A stretch of DNA of 39,162 nt, from assembly GCA_015501595.1 (NCBI GenBank), contig JADNRX010000481.1:1-39162 (forward strand). The letters are read 5' to 3'. Made by a program: the position numbers and the translations under genes. Positions 9,682 through 20,567 of this stretch are shown one piece after another; position 1 is the stretch's first letter, and each line of letters starts with the position of its first letter. Source of the stretch: Hymenopellis radicata. Its lineage: Eukaryota; Basidiomycota; Agaricomycetes; Agaricales; Physalacriaceae. The notes under the pieces were generated by a model. That model worked only from the letters and a program-made list of their open reading frames with translations. It was not told the DNA's origin and searched no databases.

Positions 9682-11753
9682 ATGTGGCCCTTCGACTCTG
9701 GATATCCAGTACTGCGCCCTGAAGACGTTGGCGGTCTTCCTGGTGCCTTCGACTGCAGACGATCTCTTCACGTATGACTACGTTATTGTCGGAGGTTTGT
9801 GAACTCCATCTTTAGTTTTCATATAGGCCACGACCACTTACATCGTCTTCAAGGTGGAACCGCGGGCACTGTCCTCGCTTCCCGACTCAGCGAACATTCC
9901 GGCGTGTCCGTTCTCATTCTTGAACGTGGCCCAATCGCAGATACATGGGGAAACAGCGTACCTTTAATCTCCGGCTCACTTCGCCCAGACACGCTCGCGA
10001 AAAAGACGATGTCTGCTCCTTTCGCCCATGGCAACAAGCGCGAAGTCATCATGGTGCGCGCCGAAGGCCTGGGAGGGGGCTCGTGTATCAACGGCATGCT
10101 GTACAATCGCGGTGTCCCCGGAGACTACAACCGTTGGGCCGAGATGGGTCATCCGGAGTGGGGCTATGAGAAGATGTTGCCACATTTCCTCAAATCAGAG
10201 ACGTCGTTTAGCCATCCAGCTTCAAAGTTTCGCGGTAAAACTGGTAAGCGGATTTAGTTCTTAGATTCTTCTGGTGTTTATCTTGTATATAGGACCATGG
10301 GTGAACCAAAAGTTTCCTAATTCTCTGTATCGCAGTATTTCTTGGTACGTACATATTTATCTGTCAGATCTCCAACAATCAACCAACTTTATTCTTTAGC
10401 GCAAAGACCGCTGCCTACAGTCTTGGGATACCTTCTGTTCCCGACTTCAACGACCCTTCCGTACCCGCCATCTGCATCTGGGACGTGGACGTGTTGCAGA
10501 ATCATGGTCGAAAGCGTGTCTCCGTCTTCCATGCCTTCCTTCCCCGCAACGTCGCCGAGGCACGCAAGAAACACCTGAAGATCTGCCCAGAGAGCCTCGT
10601 TCAGCGCGTCGTGTTCCAAAAAGGGAGCAATGGGCGTCCGCTTGCAATTGACGTCGAATTTATGAGTGCGGATCCAAAGAAGGGTGGAAAGCTTTTCTTC
10701 GCCAAGGCAAGGAAGGAGGTCATTGTTTGCTGTGGGGCGATGGGGAGCCCACAAGTCTTAATGCTCAGGTAAAGCACACTACTCTACTAGGTTGTTTCGA
10801 GGCTAACATATCCTCCAACCGCTAGTGGCATCGGTCCAGCCAAACACCTCCGCTCGCATGGCATTGAAGTCGTCTTTGATAGCCCAGGAGTCGGAAGTTA
10901 CTTTGTACGCTCCTATTTCATTCATATGCTCAGTACTCTGAAAGTTTTATCAGAAAGACCACATTGGTTTACCGCTTGTCTGGAGCACCCCAGTTGAGGA
11001 CTCTCTGCGTATCCTCCTCGCCAAGCCCTGGCGCGCAGCCATCGAAATTGTCAAATACCTTGTCACCGGAGGCGGCATCATGTCCGAGCCCTGGGCTTAG
11101 CCGTAACAATGTTCCTCCCTTCCCGACTCATATCCTCCACTGGTCAGGTATCCTCCGCGCCAACTCCCGGCGACATCGACGTCAGTAACCCGAGGAACAT
11201 CCCCGACATCGAAATCACCCCCATCCCCATCGATGGTGTCGACCCCCGAGAGGACTTCGTCGTCCCGAAAGGCACCTTCTCATTCCTCCTCACGCTTCTC
11301 AATCCCAAGTCCACCAGCACCGTGCGCCTCAAATCAGCCGATCCGGCGGAATATGCACTTTGCGACATCGGGATGATGTCTGACCCGGCAGACTTTGGCG
11401 CGATGTACAAGGGCGTACGGCTCTCATTGCGTATGGCAGAGGAGATGAAGAAGCAAGGGTATCCGTTCGAGGGAGAGCTCCTGGTGCCAAAGAGCGAGTC
11501 GGACAAGGATATTGAAGCGTTCATGCGCGAGCATGCGAGGACGACGTATCATTATTCGAGCTCGTGTAGGATGGCGAGATTGAATGATGCAGAGTCGCCT
11601 GGCGTAGTGGACGATGAACTGCGGGTGCACGGGGTGGATGGGCTGAGGGTGTGCAACACGTCCGTGTCTCCGGACATCATTGCGGCGCATCCCATGGCAT
11701 TGGCGGTAGTTATGGCAGAGAAATGCGCTGATATGATATTGTTAAGCAGATAG
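9682..11753 (+). CDS. GMC (glucose-methanol-choline) oxidoreductase, apparent frameshifts
   Basis: FAD-dependent oxidoreductase of the GMC family; substrate not decidable (aryl-alcohol, alcohol or sugar). Exons 9682-9794, 9854-10243, 10293-10344, 10400-10768, 10826-10904 and 10954-11753, all introns GT-AG of 49-59 bp. The start MWPFDSGYPV leads to the dinucleotide-binding motif YDYVIVGGGTAG (split by intron 1), LILERG, the second GMC signature region GLGGGSCINGMLYNRG, GAMGSPQVLMLSGIGP, and C-terminal YHYSSSCRM and AAHPMALAV, which hold the expected active-site histidines. There is no signal peptide, so the product is probably intracellular. The frame shifts near 9725-9740 (equivalent to two missing bases) and at 11089-11091 (CCC where CCCC is needed), the latter creating a TAG at 11098. 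With three bases added the spliced length is 602 codons. I favour sequencing error over pseudogene. Confidence 0.85.
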
Positions 11754-11830
11754 TACTTCATAAAGTGCCATTGTCTCGAATTACGTCAATATTTTATACT
11801 GTAAGTCCTGTGCAGGTTTCATTTAAACAA

Positions 11831-12215
11831 TACTGTCATATTTCGACCGTAGGTTCACGTCACAGGTCACGAGCCCGAAAAATGAACCTGTTACATAAGC
11901 AGGTCACTAGTTTTTTTTGGCTGTGAACCTGCCACAAATTGGTCACAAATCGGACTTTTGCTCTCAAATTAAGCTTAGTGGCAGTTTTTATAGGATTTTT
12001 CTCCTTTTCGGTGTATTTTAGGTCTAGAATAGCACATTTTTCTCTAATTATACTGAGATTCAGCCTAAAATCTGTAAAATAACCCTGTCATTGAAAATTT
12101 TAGTAAACTTATTTTCAGTGGGTCACAGTAGTGTATCTGCTGTGAACATCCCACTAAACAAGTTCACGAGGTCACAGGTCACACCTTGTGAACCTACGGT
12201 CGAAATACTACAGTA
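11831..12215. mobile_element. MITE, 385 bp relative with shared termini
   Basis: TIRs of 28 bp, TACTGTCATATTTCGACCG... at 11831 and its complement ending at 12215, match at 26 of 28 positions. The TACTGT, TTTCGACCG and TAGGTTC blocks are the same as in the 257 bp family, but the AT-rich interior is unrelated and instead repeats GGTCAC/GTGACC near both ends. TA flanks both ends. It sits about 80 bp past the GMC stop codon. No coding capacity. Confidence 0.85.
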
Positions 12216-12766
12216 TGGCTCCTTCTTCCTTCCATGCAACGAGCCCGAGGACCACTGCTTCGTGGAAGGCTTCCCTTGTTTCGAGGCATTGGTCTCCTAT
12301 TAGTGCGCAATCGCTCTTGACCTCGCGAAAGACTCAGACGGCGGGAAAACAGTAACAATGATAGCGAATAGACATACAGCGTAACAGCAGACACGGTTCC
12401 AGAAGGTCGAATGGCACTTGCTCGCCCCGCTGTTTATTGTATTTGAAAACTCACGGAGTTAAAAAGATACGATGCAGTTGATTGAAACCGAATTGCGAGA
12501 GTATGACAGAGAACTGTAGATAAGTATATAGGAGATGGAGGATTGTTGTACGACGATCCACAACTATGAGCATGTGAAGCGCGGACTGCGACGTCTCTGC
12601 GTAGAAGTCGAGTCGTCATCCGTTGAGGAGGATGTCTGGGAGAATTTGCGTTTCCTGCCCGACATTGACTTTCGAGTCACAGCGACAGCATATTTCGAAG
12701 TCTGCTTCTCTGTAGAGCGGATGGAATCCTTCGAGTGGGGAAAGTGTGGGGCGGAGGTTTACTTAG
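12216..12766. other. No firmly supported gene; one open frame cut by a TIR element
   Basis: An open frame begins at 12535 and runs into the TIR element at 12767. Its product has no recognisable domain. It could be a gene fragment interrupted by that element, but I cannot show a resuming frame on the other side. Confidence 0.2.
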
Positions 12767-13129
12767 GGTGGCGCAGTAAACCCTTAGTTTTGATACACTT
12801 GGGTTTCGGACCGGTAAGTTACTGGTAAGTAACAGGCCACCTTGAGGAGGGTGTTACTTACCATTCACATGACTTTATCATGCGACTTGCAGGGTGTGCG
12901 GACGCCGCTGGGGAACAGGAAGGATGGCGGCAGGGGACGGGACGGCGGGCGAGGCAGCGCGCGCTAGTCACATGATAAAAATCACGTGCCGGTAAGTAAC
13001 GGTATCAACCTTAGTCACTTGTATGACGGAGGCGTATCACAACTTCTCTTCTCTTTTCAAAACCGCGCCTCGGGAGGCGGGTAGGTTACTAACCGTTACT
13101 TACCGGGGGCGTAGGTTTACTGCGCCACC
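12767..13129. mobile_element. TIR element with internal GGTAAGTAAC motifs
   Basis: A 16 bp perfect inverted repeat, GGTGGCGCAGTAAACC (12767-12782) and its complement (13114-13129), bounds 363 bp. Inside are five copies of GGTAAGTWAC or its complement: 12813-12822, 12824-12833, 12853-12862 (minus), 12991-13000 and 13095-13104 (minus). CACATGA-TTATCATG palindromic pieces occur at about 12866-12882 and 12967-12986. No open frame, so non-autonomous. I could not find a convincing target duplication. Confidence 0.75.
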
Positions 13130-13209
13130 GCAGTTATTGAAGCCGCTGCCCGGTTGGCAATGGTCATGGTAGGAAGGAACAAAAATCAGACTAACCTCTC
13201 CTTAGTAAA

Positions 13210-13296
13210 TGCATTAAAGGGGAATTGAACCCCCGGCGGGTCGAAATCCCAACACACAAATGGCAACGACCCAGGTTACCACTACCCCATTAATGC
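13210..13296 (-). tRNA. tRNA-Gly(GCC) with 16 nt intron
   Basis: On the minus strand the acceptor GCATTAA pairs perfectly with TTAATGC, the discriminator is A, the D arm is GGGT/ACCT, and the anticodon stem GGTCG pairs with CGACC. The anticodon loop reads TT-GCC-A, then a 16 nt intron (TTTGTGTGTTGGGATT), then T. The T arm is GGGGG-TTCAATT-CCCCT. Total 87 nt including the discriminator. Confidence 0.85.
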
Positions 13297-13689
13297 TGAT
13301 AGGGTTGGGTATCCGACTTTGTCCGTCGTCTGCCCTTCCACTGTATGTAGACTGTAGTTGCACTGCAAGGCCTTCATGCATCCGGAGCATGTGCCGTTTT
13401 CACTGAAGTCTGGATATTGTGGCCCAAGAATTGGCCCTTCCAGTGCGCGATGAAGAGGTCGGGAAGAGCCTGTACCACGAAGATTGAGAAATTCATGCGA
13501 ATACGCGTCAGTTTAGTCTCTATTATACGACACATTCCATTAGAAATCTAAAAGTGTAGTTGATACAAGGCCGGAGCAAGCAGCAAGCTCCCGGACGCCC
13601 AAATGAAAACGAATGAATACAGCTAGTACAACACCCAACTCGTAAAGCGAAAACAACCAGAGACCAAATGAATACACCCTTCAACGCAT
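13297..13689. other. Intergenic, no gene seen
   Basis: Between tRNA-Gly and the 3' end of the GT90 gene; probably holds the 3' UTR of the latter. No open frame or RNA fold is convincing. Confidence 0.4.
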
Positions 13690-15736
13690 CTATTTAACAG
13701 CGACCCCGTCGTCCCAGTAATTATAGCTCATCACAGCCCTATCCGGACTCATAACCCTCGCGTACTCTAAAAACAGTCTGCGCACTCGTCAGCCTCCCCA
13801 TTCAATGCTTCAGACCGACTCAAACTCACCTAAAGTTATAAGCAGTCATGTCCTCCATCCTCCAAAACGTCTTGGCCCACTCACTCCCCGCATACGCAAT
13901 CCCTTCGCCTCTGCATCATGCGCACCCTCCCCGTCAAGCCCACCCCTAAACCACACCAAAGCGTCCCACAAATCACTATAATCGTTCTGCACCGGCACAT
14001 AGTGCACCCACTCCTGCGCACGGTCAAGCCACCACTCCGCGTAGACCGTGCTCTTGAATATCAGCGACCGCGTGGACATGAGCCGGTGGAAGCGGGAAGA
14101 CCAGCCGTTCCCGTCCACGTCCAGAATGAACTTGTACCGATAAGCCTCCGCGGGCGTGTGCGTCATGACGTTGAATGGGTACAGCGCCTCGAGCGCGGAA
14201 CATACATGCTCTGCGCACTGGGAAGGCGGTCCTGTGAACCCGATATCCAGCATCGCAGGTGCATAACGCGCCTTGGAGACGGTGATGAACGTCTCCCTGT
14301 CACCCTCCCCGTCCATCCAGTTCAACAGCGTCAAATTCGTGTCGAAATCGCGCGTAGCCCATTCCGCCATACGCGCCCGATGAGCACTGCGCCACTCATG
14401 GTCGCCCCCAGCCCAGATACCCGTGTTCATACCACGCCATTCCAGCCGTGCGTCCCACTTCTCTTCCCATGAGCAGTCATGCGACTCGTTGTATTCTCCC
14501 GCCACGCTATCGTGTGAGCAAGCGTAATGTCCTGGTGCATCGCGCTCGGCGAGTACGAAAAGCTCGGAATGAGCAACGACTTGGCGAAGGGGCCTTTGTG
14601 AAAAGGGAGGAATTGACCGTGGTGGCGAAGAAGCGACGGGTGCTGACACGGGTCCATGGCTTTGCGATGATCAAAGATGAACGATTTCGTCGTGGAGACG
14701 GGCGAAGGAGGGGGAAGGGCCGCGTTGAAGTCGATGGGATCTTTCCACGCTGGACTGAGCGGAGCGCATGCCGAAAGCCAACCATGATACTTCATGGATA
14801 CCTGGGGATTGTATGCATCGAGATCTATAAAACAGTTAGCGAATTAAATGGGAACGGAAAACAAAATACTTACACGTTCCAGCGGCTGCGTGCTCAAGGG
14901 CGGTCCGCTTCAGTTCCCAGTCAAAGGTTGATCCGGATTATCATGAGGTAAAAACACCGCCCTGAACGCGGGATGAACTCTTCGACGTCTTCGAGGCTCT
15001 CTATAACGCTCATCGCGCCGTCCGTAAGAGGCCCAAAGAGTTCCTCCGGGAGAGAGTAGTTGACCATCTTAATGATGCCCCCAGCCTCCTTGCCGAGCGT
15101 GTACGAGTCCCGGTGCGCCTCGAACTCCAGTTCGATACGCCCCAAATCCTTAGGAGAGTACCCCAGAACGGCTCGAGATCCGAGATATTTGGTCGTACTC
15201 GTCAGGGAGTTGAACATTGTGTTTTTCGACGTATGCCCACCACTTGTCGAAACCCAAGGGCGGCGCTCTGCCATAACGCCGTTCGTACTCGATGACGGCC
15301 TGATGTAAGGTTTTACTCGCTCTCTTGAGCTTTCCGTCCCACTTGCGTTGAGCGTACGCGATAATTTCCGGAATGGGTGAGAGGTAGCTGGATCGGGAGA
15401 TACCGAGACGAGTCCGTTGGAGCGGAACCGATGTTTCCCAGTAGTATGTGTGGACGGAGCCTTTGACTTGGGTGGGGGAGGAACCGCAGGCCGGCCAAAC
15501 TCTTTTGCCTTCAACGGCTGAAAGTCGGCGTTCGACACGTCGATAGGCCCGGAGGGAGGCGTATTGCTCTGCACGACTGTGACACTTTTGAACGTAATGT
15601 TCGTCATCTGGGCTCCAGAGAAGCCTCGCAAGTAGCCGATGCAAACAATAAAGACCGTGAGGCAGACCAGGAAGAAAATTTGTTTGGGGGGTCGGCGGTG
15701 GTTGGTGAGTGGCTTGTACATGACGAAGAACAACAA
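13690..15736 (-). CDS. GT90 (CAP10/rumi-like) glycosyltransferase, apparent frameshifts
   Basis: Probable Golgi type II membrane glycosyltransferase of family GT90. Minus-strand exons 15736-14874, 14824-13830 and 13777-13690, introns 49 and 52 bp. A membrane anchor (about residues 19-40, IFFLVCLTVFIVCIGYLRG) follows a short basic N-terminus. A Pro/Ser-rich stem comes next, then the typical pre-domain TLHQAVIEYERRYGRAPPLG-FDKWW, DEYDQI, DLEPFWG, and the CAP10 core with FIFDHRKAMDPC, YRYKFILDVDGNGWSSRF and STRSLIFKST. The C-terminus has no KDEL. The frame is broken seven times, always by one missing base in a short run: 13901-13903, 14498-14500, 14923-14925, 14965-14966, 15161-15164, 15180-15181 and 15375-15377. 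With seven bases added the CDS is 651 codons exactly. All family blocks are intact, so this is more likely sequencing error than decay. Confidence 0.88.
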
Positions 15737-17526
15737 AGAAGGAGAGCTGGACAGAGAGAAGACCGTGTGGCGTCAACGGACGTCGTGAATGAATGTCGAC
15801 TGCCGAATACAATTAGCAGGCTACTACGATGACATGAGGAAACCTCTTACCCTAAAGCACAAAGCCTGACAGGCGGTGGTGGTGGTATAGAGCAAAGCGT
15901 CAAGGGAGGACTGCCGCCATTAGGAGCTCCCGAGCGAGGATCCTCGACGGAGGACAGGCAGCTCCTGAACTCGGATCGAAGTCGACGGCGTTGACGCGAG
16001 ATTAACTGGTCTCAAAGGTCCAAGGCTCCACTGCTCGGATATTGACGCGAGAAAGTAGACGTTACACAGCGACAACGTCGACAACGGTGATGATGATGAT
16101 AGTTGTATAAAGCATAAATGCATAACGGACTGGCGTCGATCTACGGTACGCGCATGGCGATCACTGACAGCTACCGCAGCCATCCGTCAATTTCGCGACG
16201 ATAACGGAAAAGAATGCCGCGTGGCACAGAAACTAATCATAAGCGATTCGCTGGGTTTGGTACAACTCTGAGTTCAACGCAGCCTAATATATGCGTTGAG
16301 TTAGAGAAGTATTGAATGTTGAACGGCTTTACGTTCATATAGAACAGCCCTGTAGCCCGTAGAATCACAATGAGACACGGCCCAATCAGTTCAAATTGAT
16401 GCCTCTTTGGCAAGAGCCGAAGGTTCTGACGTGTGATGCCACGGAAGCAAAGCTGCAGACGGAAGAGAGACAGATGAAGCGATCGCGAACTTGGAAACTG
16501 GTCAGAAAATCAGCGATTCGCCTGAGTTTGTTATGAGCCTAATATATGCGTTAAATTAGAGCGCGGAAGTGACGCTGCGAGCAGTACCTTACCTCAAGGC
16601 CAAGATGTAAGATCATTAGAGCAAGAGGAATGGCTCAATCAAGAAGGGACCCATATCCAAGGAACACTGCAGGTTGAAGGCGTTACGGGGAGACAACGTT
16701 CATCCGGAAGATCACTGTCGAATTCAAAAGCAGTCCAACCATATGGTCTACTACGTGCAGAATTGACGGACCTCATTCACTGGACGCGGGAAGGAGCTTT
16801 GTATGCGACTACTATGCGTCGCGTCAAAGAGGCCTGTACACGGTTAAAGTATCAAGTCATCTCAATGCAAATGGCGATGTTGACATTCAGCGCGTCTCTG
16901 TGTTGGAATGAGGAAGGACTGAGAAACATGATGAGGGTAGGAGGACAGTTGCTATTAGAACTAAAGCTTACGTACTCATCCAAATTTAGTGTACATTTCC
17001 CACGATAGGCACAGCTTATTTTCACCTACAAGCTCGCGTTCGTCGTCTATTCTCGCGCCATTTAACGCGTTTTCCACGTATCCTTTGAGCCATATCATAC
17101 GCAATTCCATGCTACTACTCTTAAAATTCTTTGCCTCTTCCTAGATGTTCGTATCGGTAATCCGACTACATTTCCGTGCTGAGTAGAACTGGTACAGATA
17201 CCACTTGACCAGGATCCCACCTCGCAATCCTTTCTGGCTCTTGAAATCTCATTGCAGCTTAATCCGGAGCGCCTCCCTCATGTAGAATATCACCATACCG
17301 CAATGACGGTTCATGATAGCATGCTGGTCAGTTCTATATGATAGTATATCTTCATTACCCTGACGTTTCCAGTAAGCCCACCCAGTTATAGCTTCTTAGC
17401 GCGGTGAACTCATCAAACAAGCACGACGATAACGATAGATGACCTTATCGAATGATGGTGAGCGATTTTACACCACGAAACGAAAGCAAAGAACAGTAAT
17501 AACGTTAACAATAAGAATCGTACAGT
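15737..17526. other. 1.8 kb intergenic region, GT90 promoter side
   Basis: Lies between the start of GT90 and the 3' end of the Zn2Cys6 gene. A frame at 16763-17008 has no recognisable domain. It holds the direct repeat listed at 16242-16561. No RNA gene seen. Confidence 0.35.
16242..16561 (+). repeat. Diverged direct repeat pair
   Basis: AGCGATTCGC...GTTTG followed by GCCTAATATATGCGTT and TTAGAG occurs at 16242-16306 and again, with about 15 bp less spacing, at 16512-16561. Function unknown. Confidence 0.6.
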
Positions 17527-19938
17527 TCAACTCGATACAACCCCATAGTCCGGACTCCACCCCTGCCCATATGCATCTCCCACATGCTGCATTCCCTCAA
17601 ACCCTTGGAAGCCCGTCCAATCCAAATGCGTCCCCAGTGTGGACAAATCAATATTGCACTTGCCCCCGGCCTGTACATTCACAAGCTTCGGCGACGCCCA
17701 TTCCCCTTTCAAGGCTTTCACGACAAGTCCATAACCACCGCCCTCTATTTCGCTTTCCCCTTCCAAAAGATTCCCAACACCCTGGCGACATTATCCGCCC
17801 GCGCTAGCGCCGCATCTGCCAAATCCCAATGCCACTTGTCCCGCGCCTCCTGCAATGCCACTCTCAACCGCGCAAGCAAGAATATCGGATTCAATGACGG
17901 TGGCACAGGGAGCAGTTTCTTCGCCTCCCCATCTCCACCACCGAACGACGGCGTTGGCGCATCCTCCCCTTCACTCGCCATAGTCGCCAAGCTCAGCCGG
18001 ATCAAGCTGCTCATCACGCTACTAAGCACATGCCCCACATGTACAAGCCACCACCCGTCAAAAATCCCCTCCTCGCCCTTTTTGTTCAGCGACGCGATAT
18101 AATCCACCGCCTGCGCATACCGCGTCAACGTATCCGGATCAGGTGTAAACGGCGCGCCAAGCCCAATCGCCAATTCGATCGCTATTCTCCTGATCATGCA
18201 CCGCAGACCAAGCAGAGACGTGATGAACGACGCAAATCCGGGAACTTCCTTCCCCTTGTTGACATGCGTCCGGACTTCCGCCACTAGCTCCTCTACATCC
18301 GCTTCAATCTCCACAACACGCGCCACTCGCTCCTCTCGCTCCTCCCGTCGTGCCATGACAGTACAGATCTCGCGCTGCAGACGCGCGACTACGACTGCCA
18401 GACGACAAAGAAGATGAAAAGCGAGTCCGTCTCCCTCAGTGCATCTCCGAATCGCCGCCAGGGATGGCACGCTCACGTCGTGGTTATTCGCCTGGATATG
18501 CGATGGACGCGAATTAAGAAAGGACATCCAACCTAGACGGAATCAGCGCTTAACCGACTAGGAAAAACGTCGAAACAGACCATCATGTACTCTCAAACCC
18601 CACCATAACACTCTCCGCCAATCCTTTTCCCATTCTGGAATACCCCACTCTGTAGGATCAAGATGGAGCCCAATCAGCTGCGCCTGCGCAATCGCCTGAA
18701 CAGCTTCACTTAGCAGCGTTATTGACCAGAGAAGATACAGCTTACTTTGGCGAGAATCAGGTATAATTCCTCTGCGTCTCCCACCGGGCGCGCTGACACA
18801 TCTAACAGCGCGTCCGAAACAGCAGCTAGCGAGGATCGGTGTATCCCGTTCCTGACGAGGAAGGCAACGTTTCTCGGACGCGTTTAATAAATGGCCTGTA
18901 CACGCCGCCAGGTAGATGGTTTAAAGCCGAGACATAAACCTTTGGCAAGCAGCGGCGCCGGATATCCAGCAATTCCTGGCGATGGAGGAAGAATCGGAAA
19001 CGCGGCGTTACTTTTTTGAAGGAAAGTTTCTAAGAGGACATTGGTGGGGGTGGGGGTGGATTGACCAGAGACAGAACGGTGTGTATAGGCGCAAGGATGG
19101 ATGATGATGACAGGCGGGTACGTGCGCTCTCGTTTTCGATTCTGTAGCTGAAGATGACATATTGGGGTTTGGTGCTATCCAGGGAGATCTGACGGGTATG
19201 TTCGTCGCCTTGGGCTGACAGGAAATTTAGGCCATGACTGGGGCAGGGGATGATCACTCACATCCAGCTCTTCGCGCGCCTACGGGCAACAAATCGTCTG
19301 TCAGAACGGACGTGATCATATGGTAACCCAATGTTTCCTCCAAGGACACTCCGGAATCCTTTCCTTCGCTATATGCTCCAGGGGATTCGCTACCTTCGGA
19401 ATCAAATCGAGCCTTTTTGGATGAGGTCGAGTCTATGGTGATTTCTTCGTGATAGGCATCGCCGTACGATTGCTGGCGGGAAGACGAGGCGCGGTTCGGG
19501 GACAGAGACCGTTTTTTGGTATTATCATTCGAGAAGGAAGGGTTTCCATCGGTCGACGAGGATGCGGCTGCGGGCTTCTTGCGCTGTCGAGGCAGCTCGT
19601 CGAATGTACATTTCTTCCGGGTATGTCTGTTCCATGCTTGGCAAACCGAGTCATAATTCCCAGTCGAAATCCACCACTCACTGACACTCTACACAGGGCG
19701 TCCCCACTGCTACGATCGCACATCGCGTCTTGGCCCGTCTACATCCATCGCACGGCCGATTTTTGCGGCTCCTGAAAGGGCGCGCAAGTGTCACGGGGGG
19801 TGGGTCGTCGTTAGGAGTGGATTTCGCCGATCCACTTGTTCCATTCGTTCCGTTGGTGGGAGAAAGACCGTTCGTATTCAGATGAGACGGCCCCGGTTCA
19901 CAGGTTGCCGCGGCGTCGACTCGTCCGTGTCCGTTCAT
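17527..19938 (-). CDS. Zn2Cys6 fungal-specific transcription factor, apparent frameshifts
   Basis: Nuclear DNA-binding regulator. Minus-strand exons 19938-19682, 19626-19262, 19214-18746, 18695-18581 and 18532-17527; GT-AG introns of 47-55 bp. The binuclear zinc cluster (about residues 63-92) reads CDGCRRAKTRC, eight residues, then CVECQHTRKKC, with the first intron between the fifth and sixth cysteines. It is followed by a basic linker and a disordered Ser-rich stretch. The middle-homology region (Fungal_trans type) has VYVSALNHL, RRVLWWGLRVHDGWMSF and SRPSHI. Four sites of apparent base loss break the frame: 17757-17760, 18838-18839, 19012-19017 (two bases, a T run) and 19041-19042. Adding five bases gives 739 codons exactly. 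Target genes cannot be inferred; the neighbouring GT90 gene is not obviously co-regulated. Confidence 0.85.
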
Positions 19939-20486
19939 CCTTGGGCGTGGTCAAGCTGCAGATAGGTTTTTCCGATCACCCTATCCAATTCGCAGAGAAC
20001 GGTCGGCCGAGGCCGGCACAGCGGATGGCGTGCTTGTGTCGACGTTCTTTGCATTGAGGGCCATAGGTTGTTCGATGTTCAATGAGGCGGAAAACATACA
20101 GATGGGTGAGATGAAAGGCGAGGAACAGTCGTGTTGGGCATTGTAATCGAGTGATGGCCACCGTGTTATTTTGGGTTATCAAACGGTTACCGACGGCACA
20201 TGTAGAATCAGGGGGAGAACGCGATAGGAATCTTCATTTGGACATGACCGTTTATCATGGTGTAAAGCAGATAGATAAGTATGTGATGGATGGCAGTAAG
20301 TTACAGGCTGAGTAAGTTTCACACAGGATCAGCCGTAACAAGTATTAAATCGGCTGTCGGAAATGGCTCAATCTCGGGCAACCGTTGAATGTAATGAACG
20401 GTTTTGAAATTTAGTCTTTAGACGCAAATTTCGAAAAGATGGCCACACTGTTCTAAGTGTAAAAAAACGAGAGGGAAAGAAACTGA
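19939..20486. other. Promoter region of the Zn2Cys6 gene
   Basis: Short frames only. No RNA gene between the transcription factor start and the tRNA-Thr gene. Confidence 0.35.
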
Positions 20487-20567
20487 TTCCCTCTAGCCGA
20501 CTTGAACGACTGACCTCGTCATAGTTCTCGATACTAGTGACGCGCTCTACCACTGAGCTAAGAGGGA
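20487..20567 (-). tRNA. tRNA-Thr(AGU) with 9 nt intron
   Basis: Minus strand: acceptor TCCCTCT pairs with AGAGGGA, discriminator A. D arm GCTC-AGTGGTA-GAGC. The anticodon stem CGTCA/TGACG encloses CT-AGT-A, a 9 nt intron (TCGAGAACT) and A. The T arm is AGTCG-TTCAAGT-CGGCT. All arms fold. Confidence 0.92.

Noticed and set aside
9605..9802. Longer N-terminus for the GMC protein from the ATG at 9605
   Set aside because: The TATA box at 9614 lies inside it, the residues look non-coding, and MWPF...YPV at 9682 is the usual start of this protein group.
13690..15736. Programmed ribosomal frameshifting or decay in the GT90 gene
   Set aside because: Seven shifts of the same type without slippery-site context, stops or substitutions in motifs point to missing bases in the data instead.
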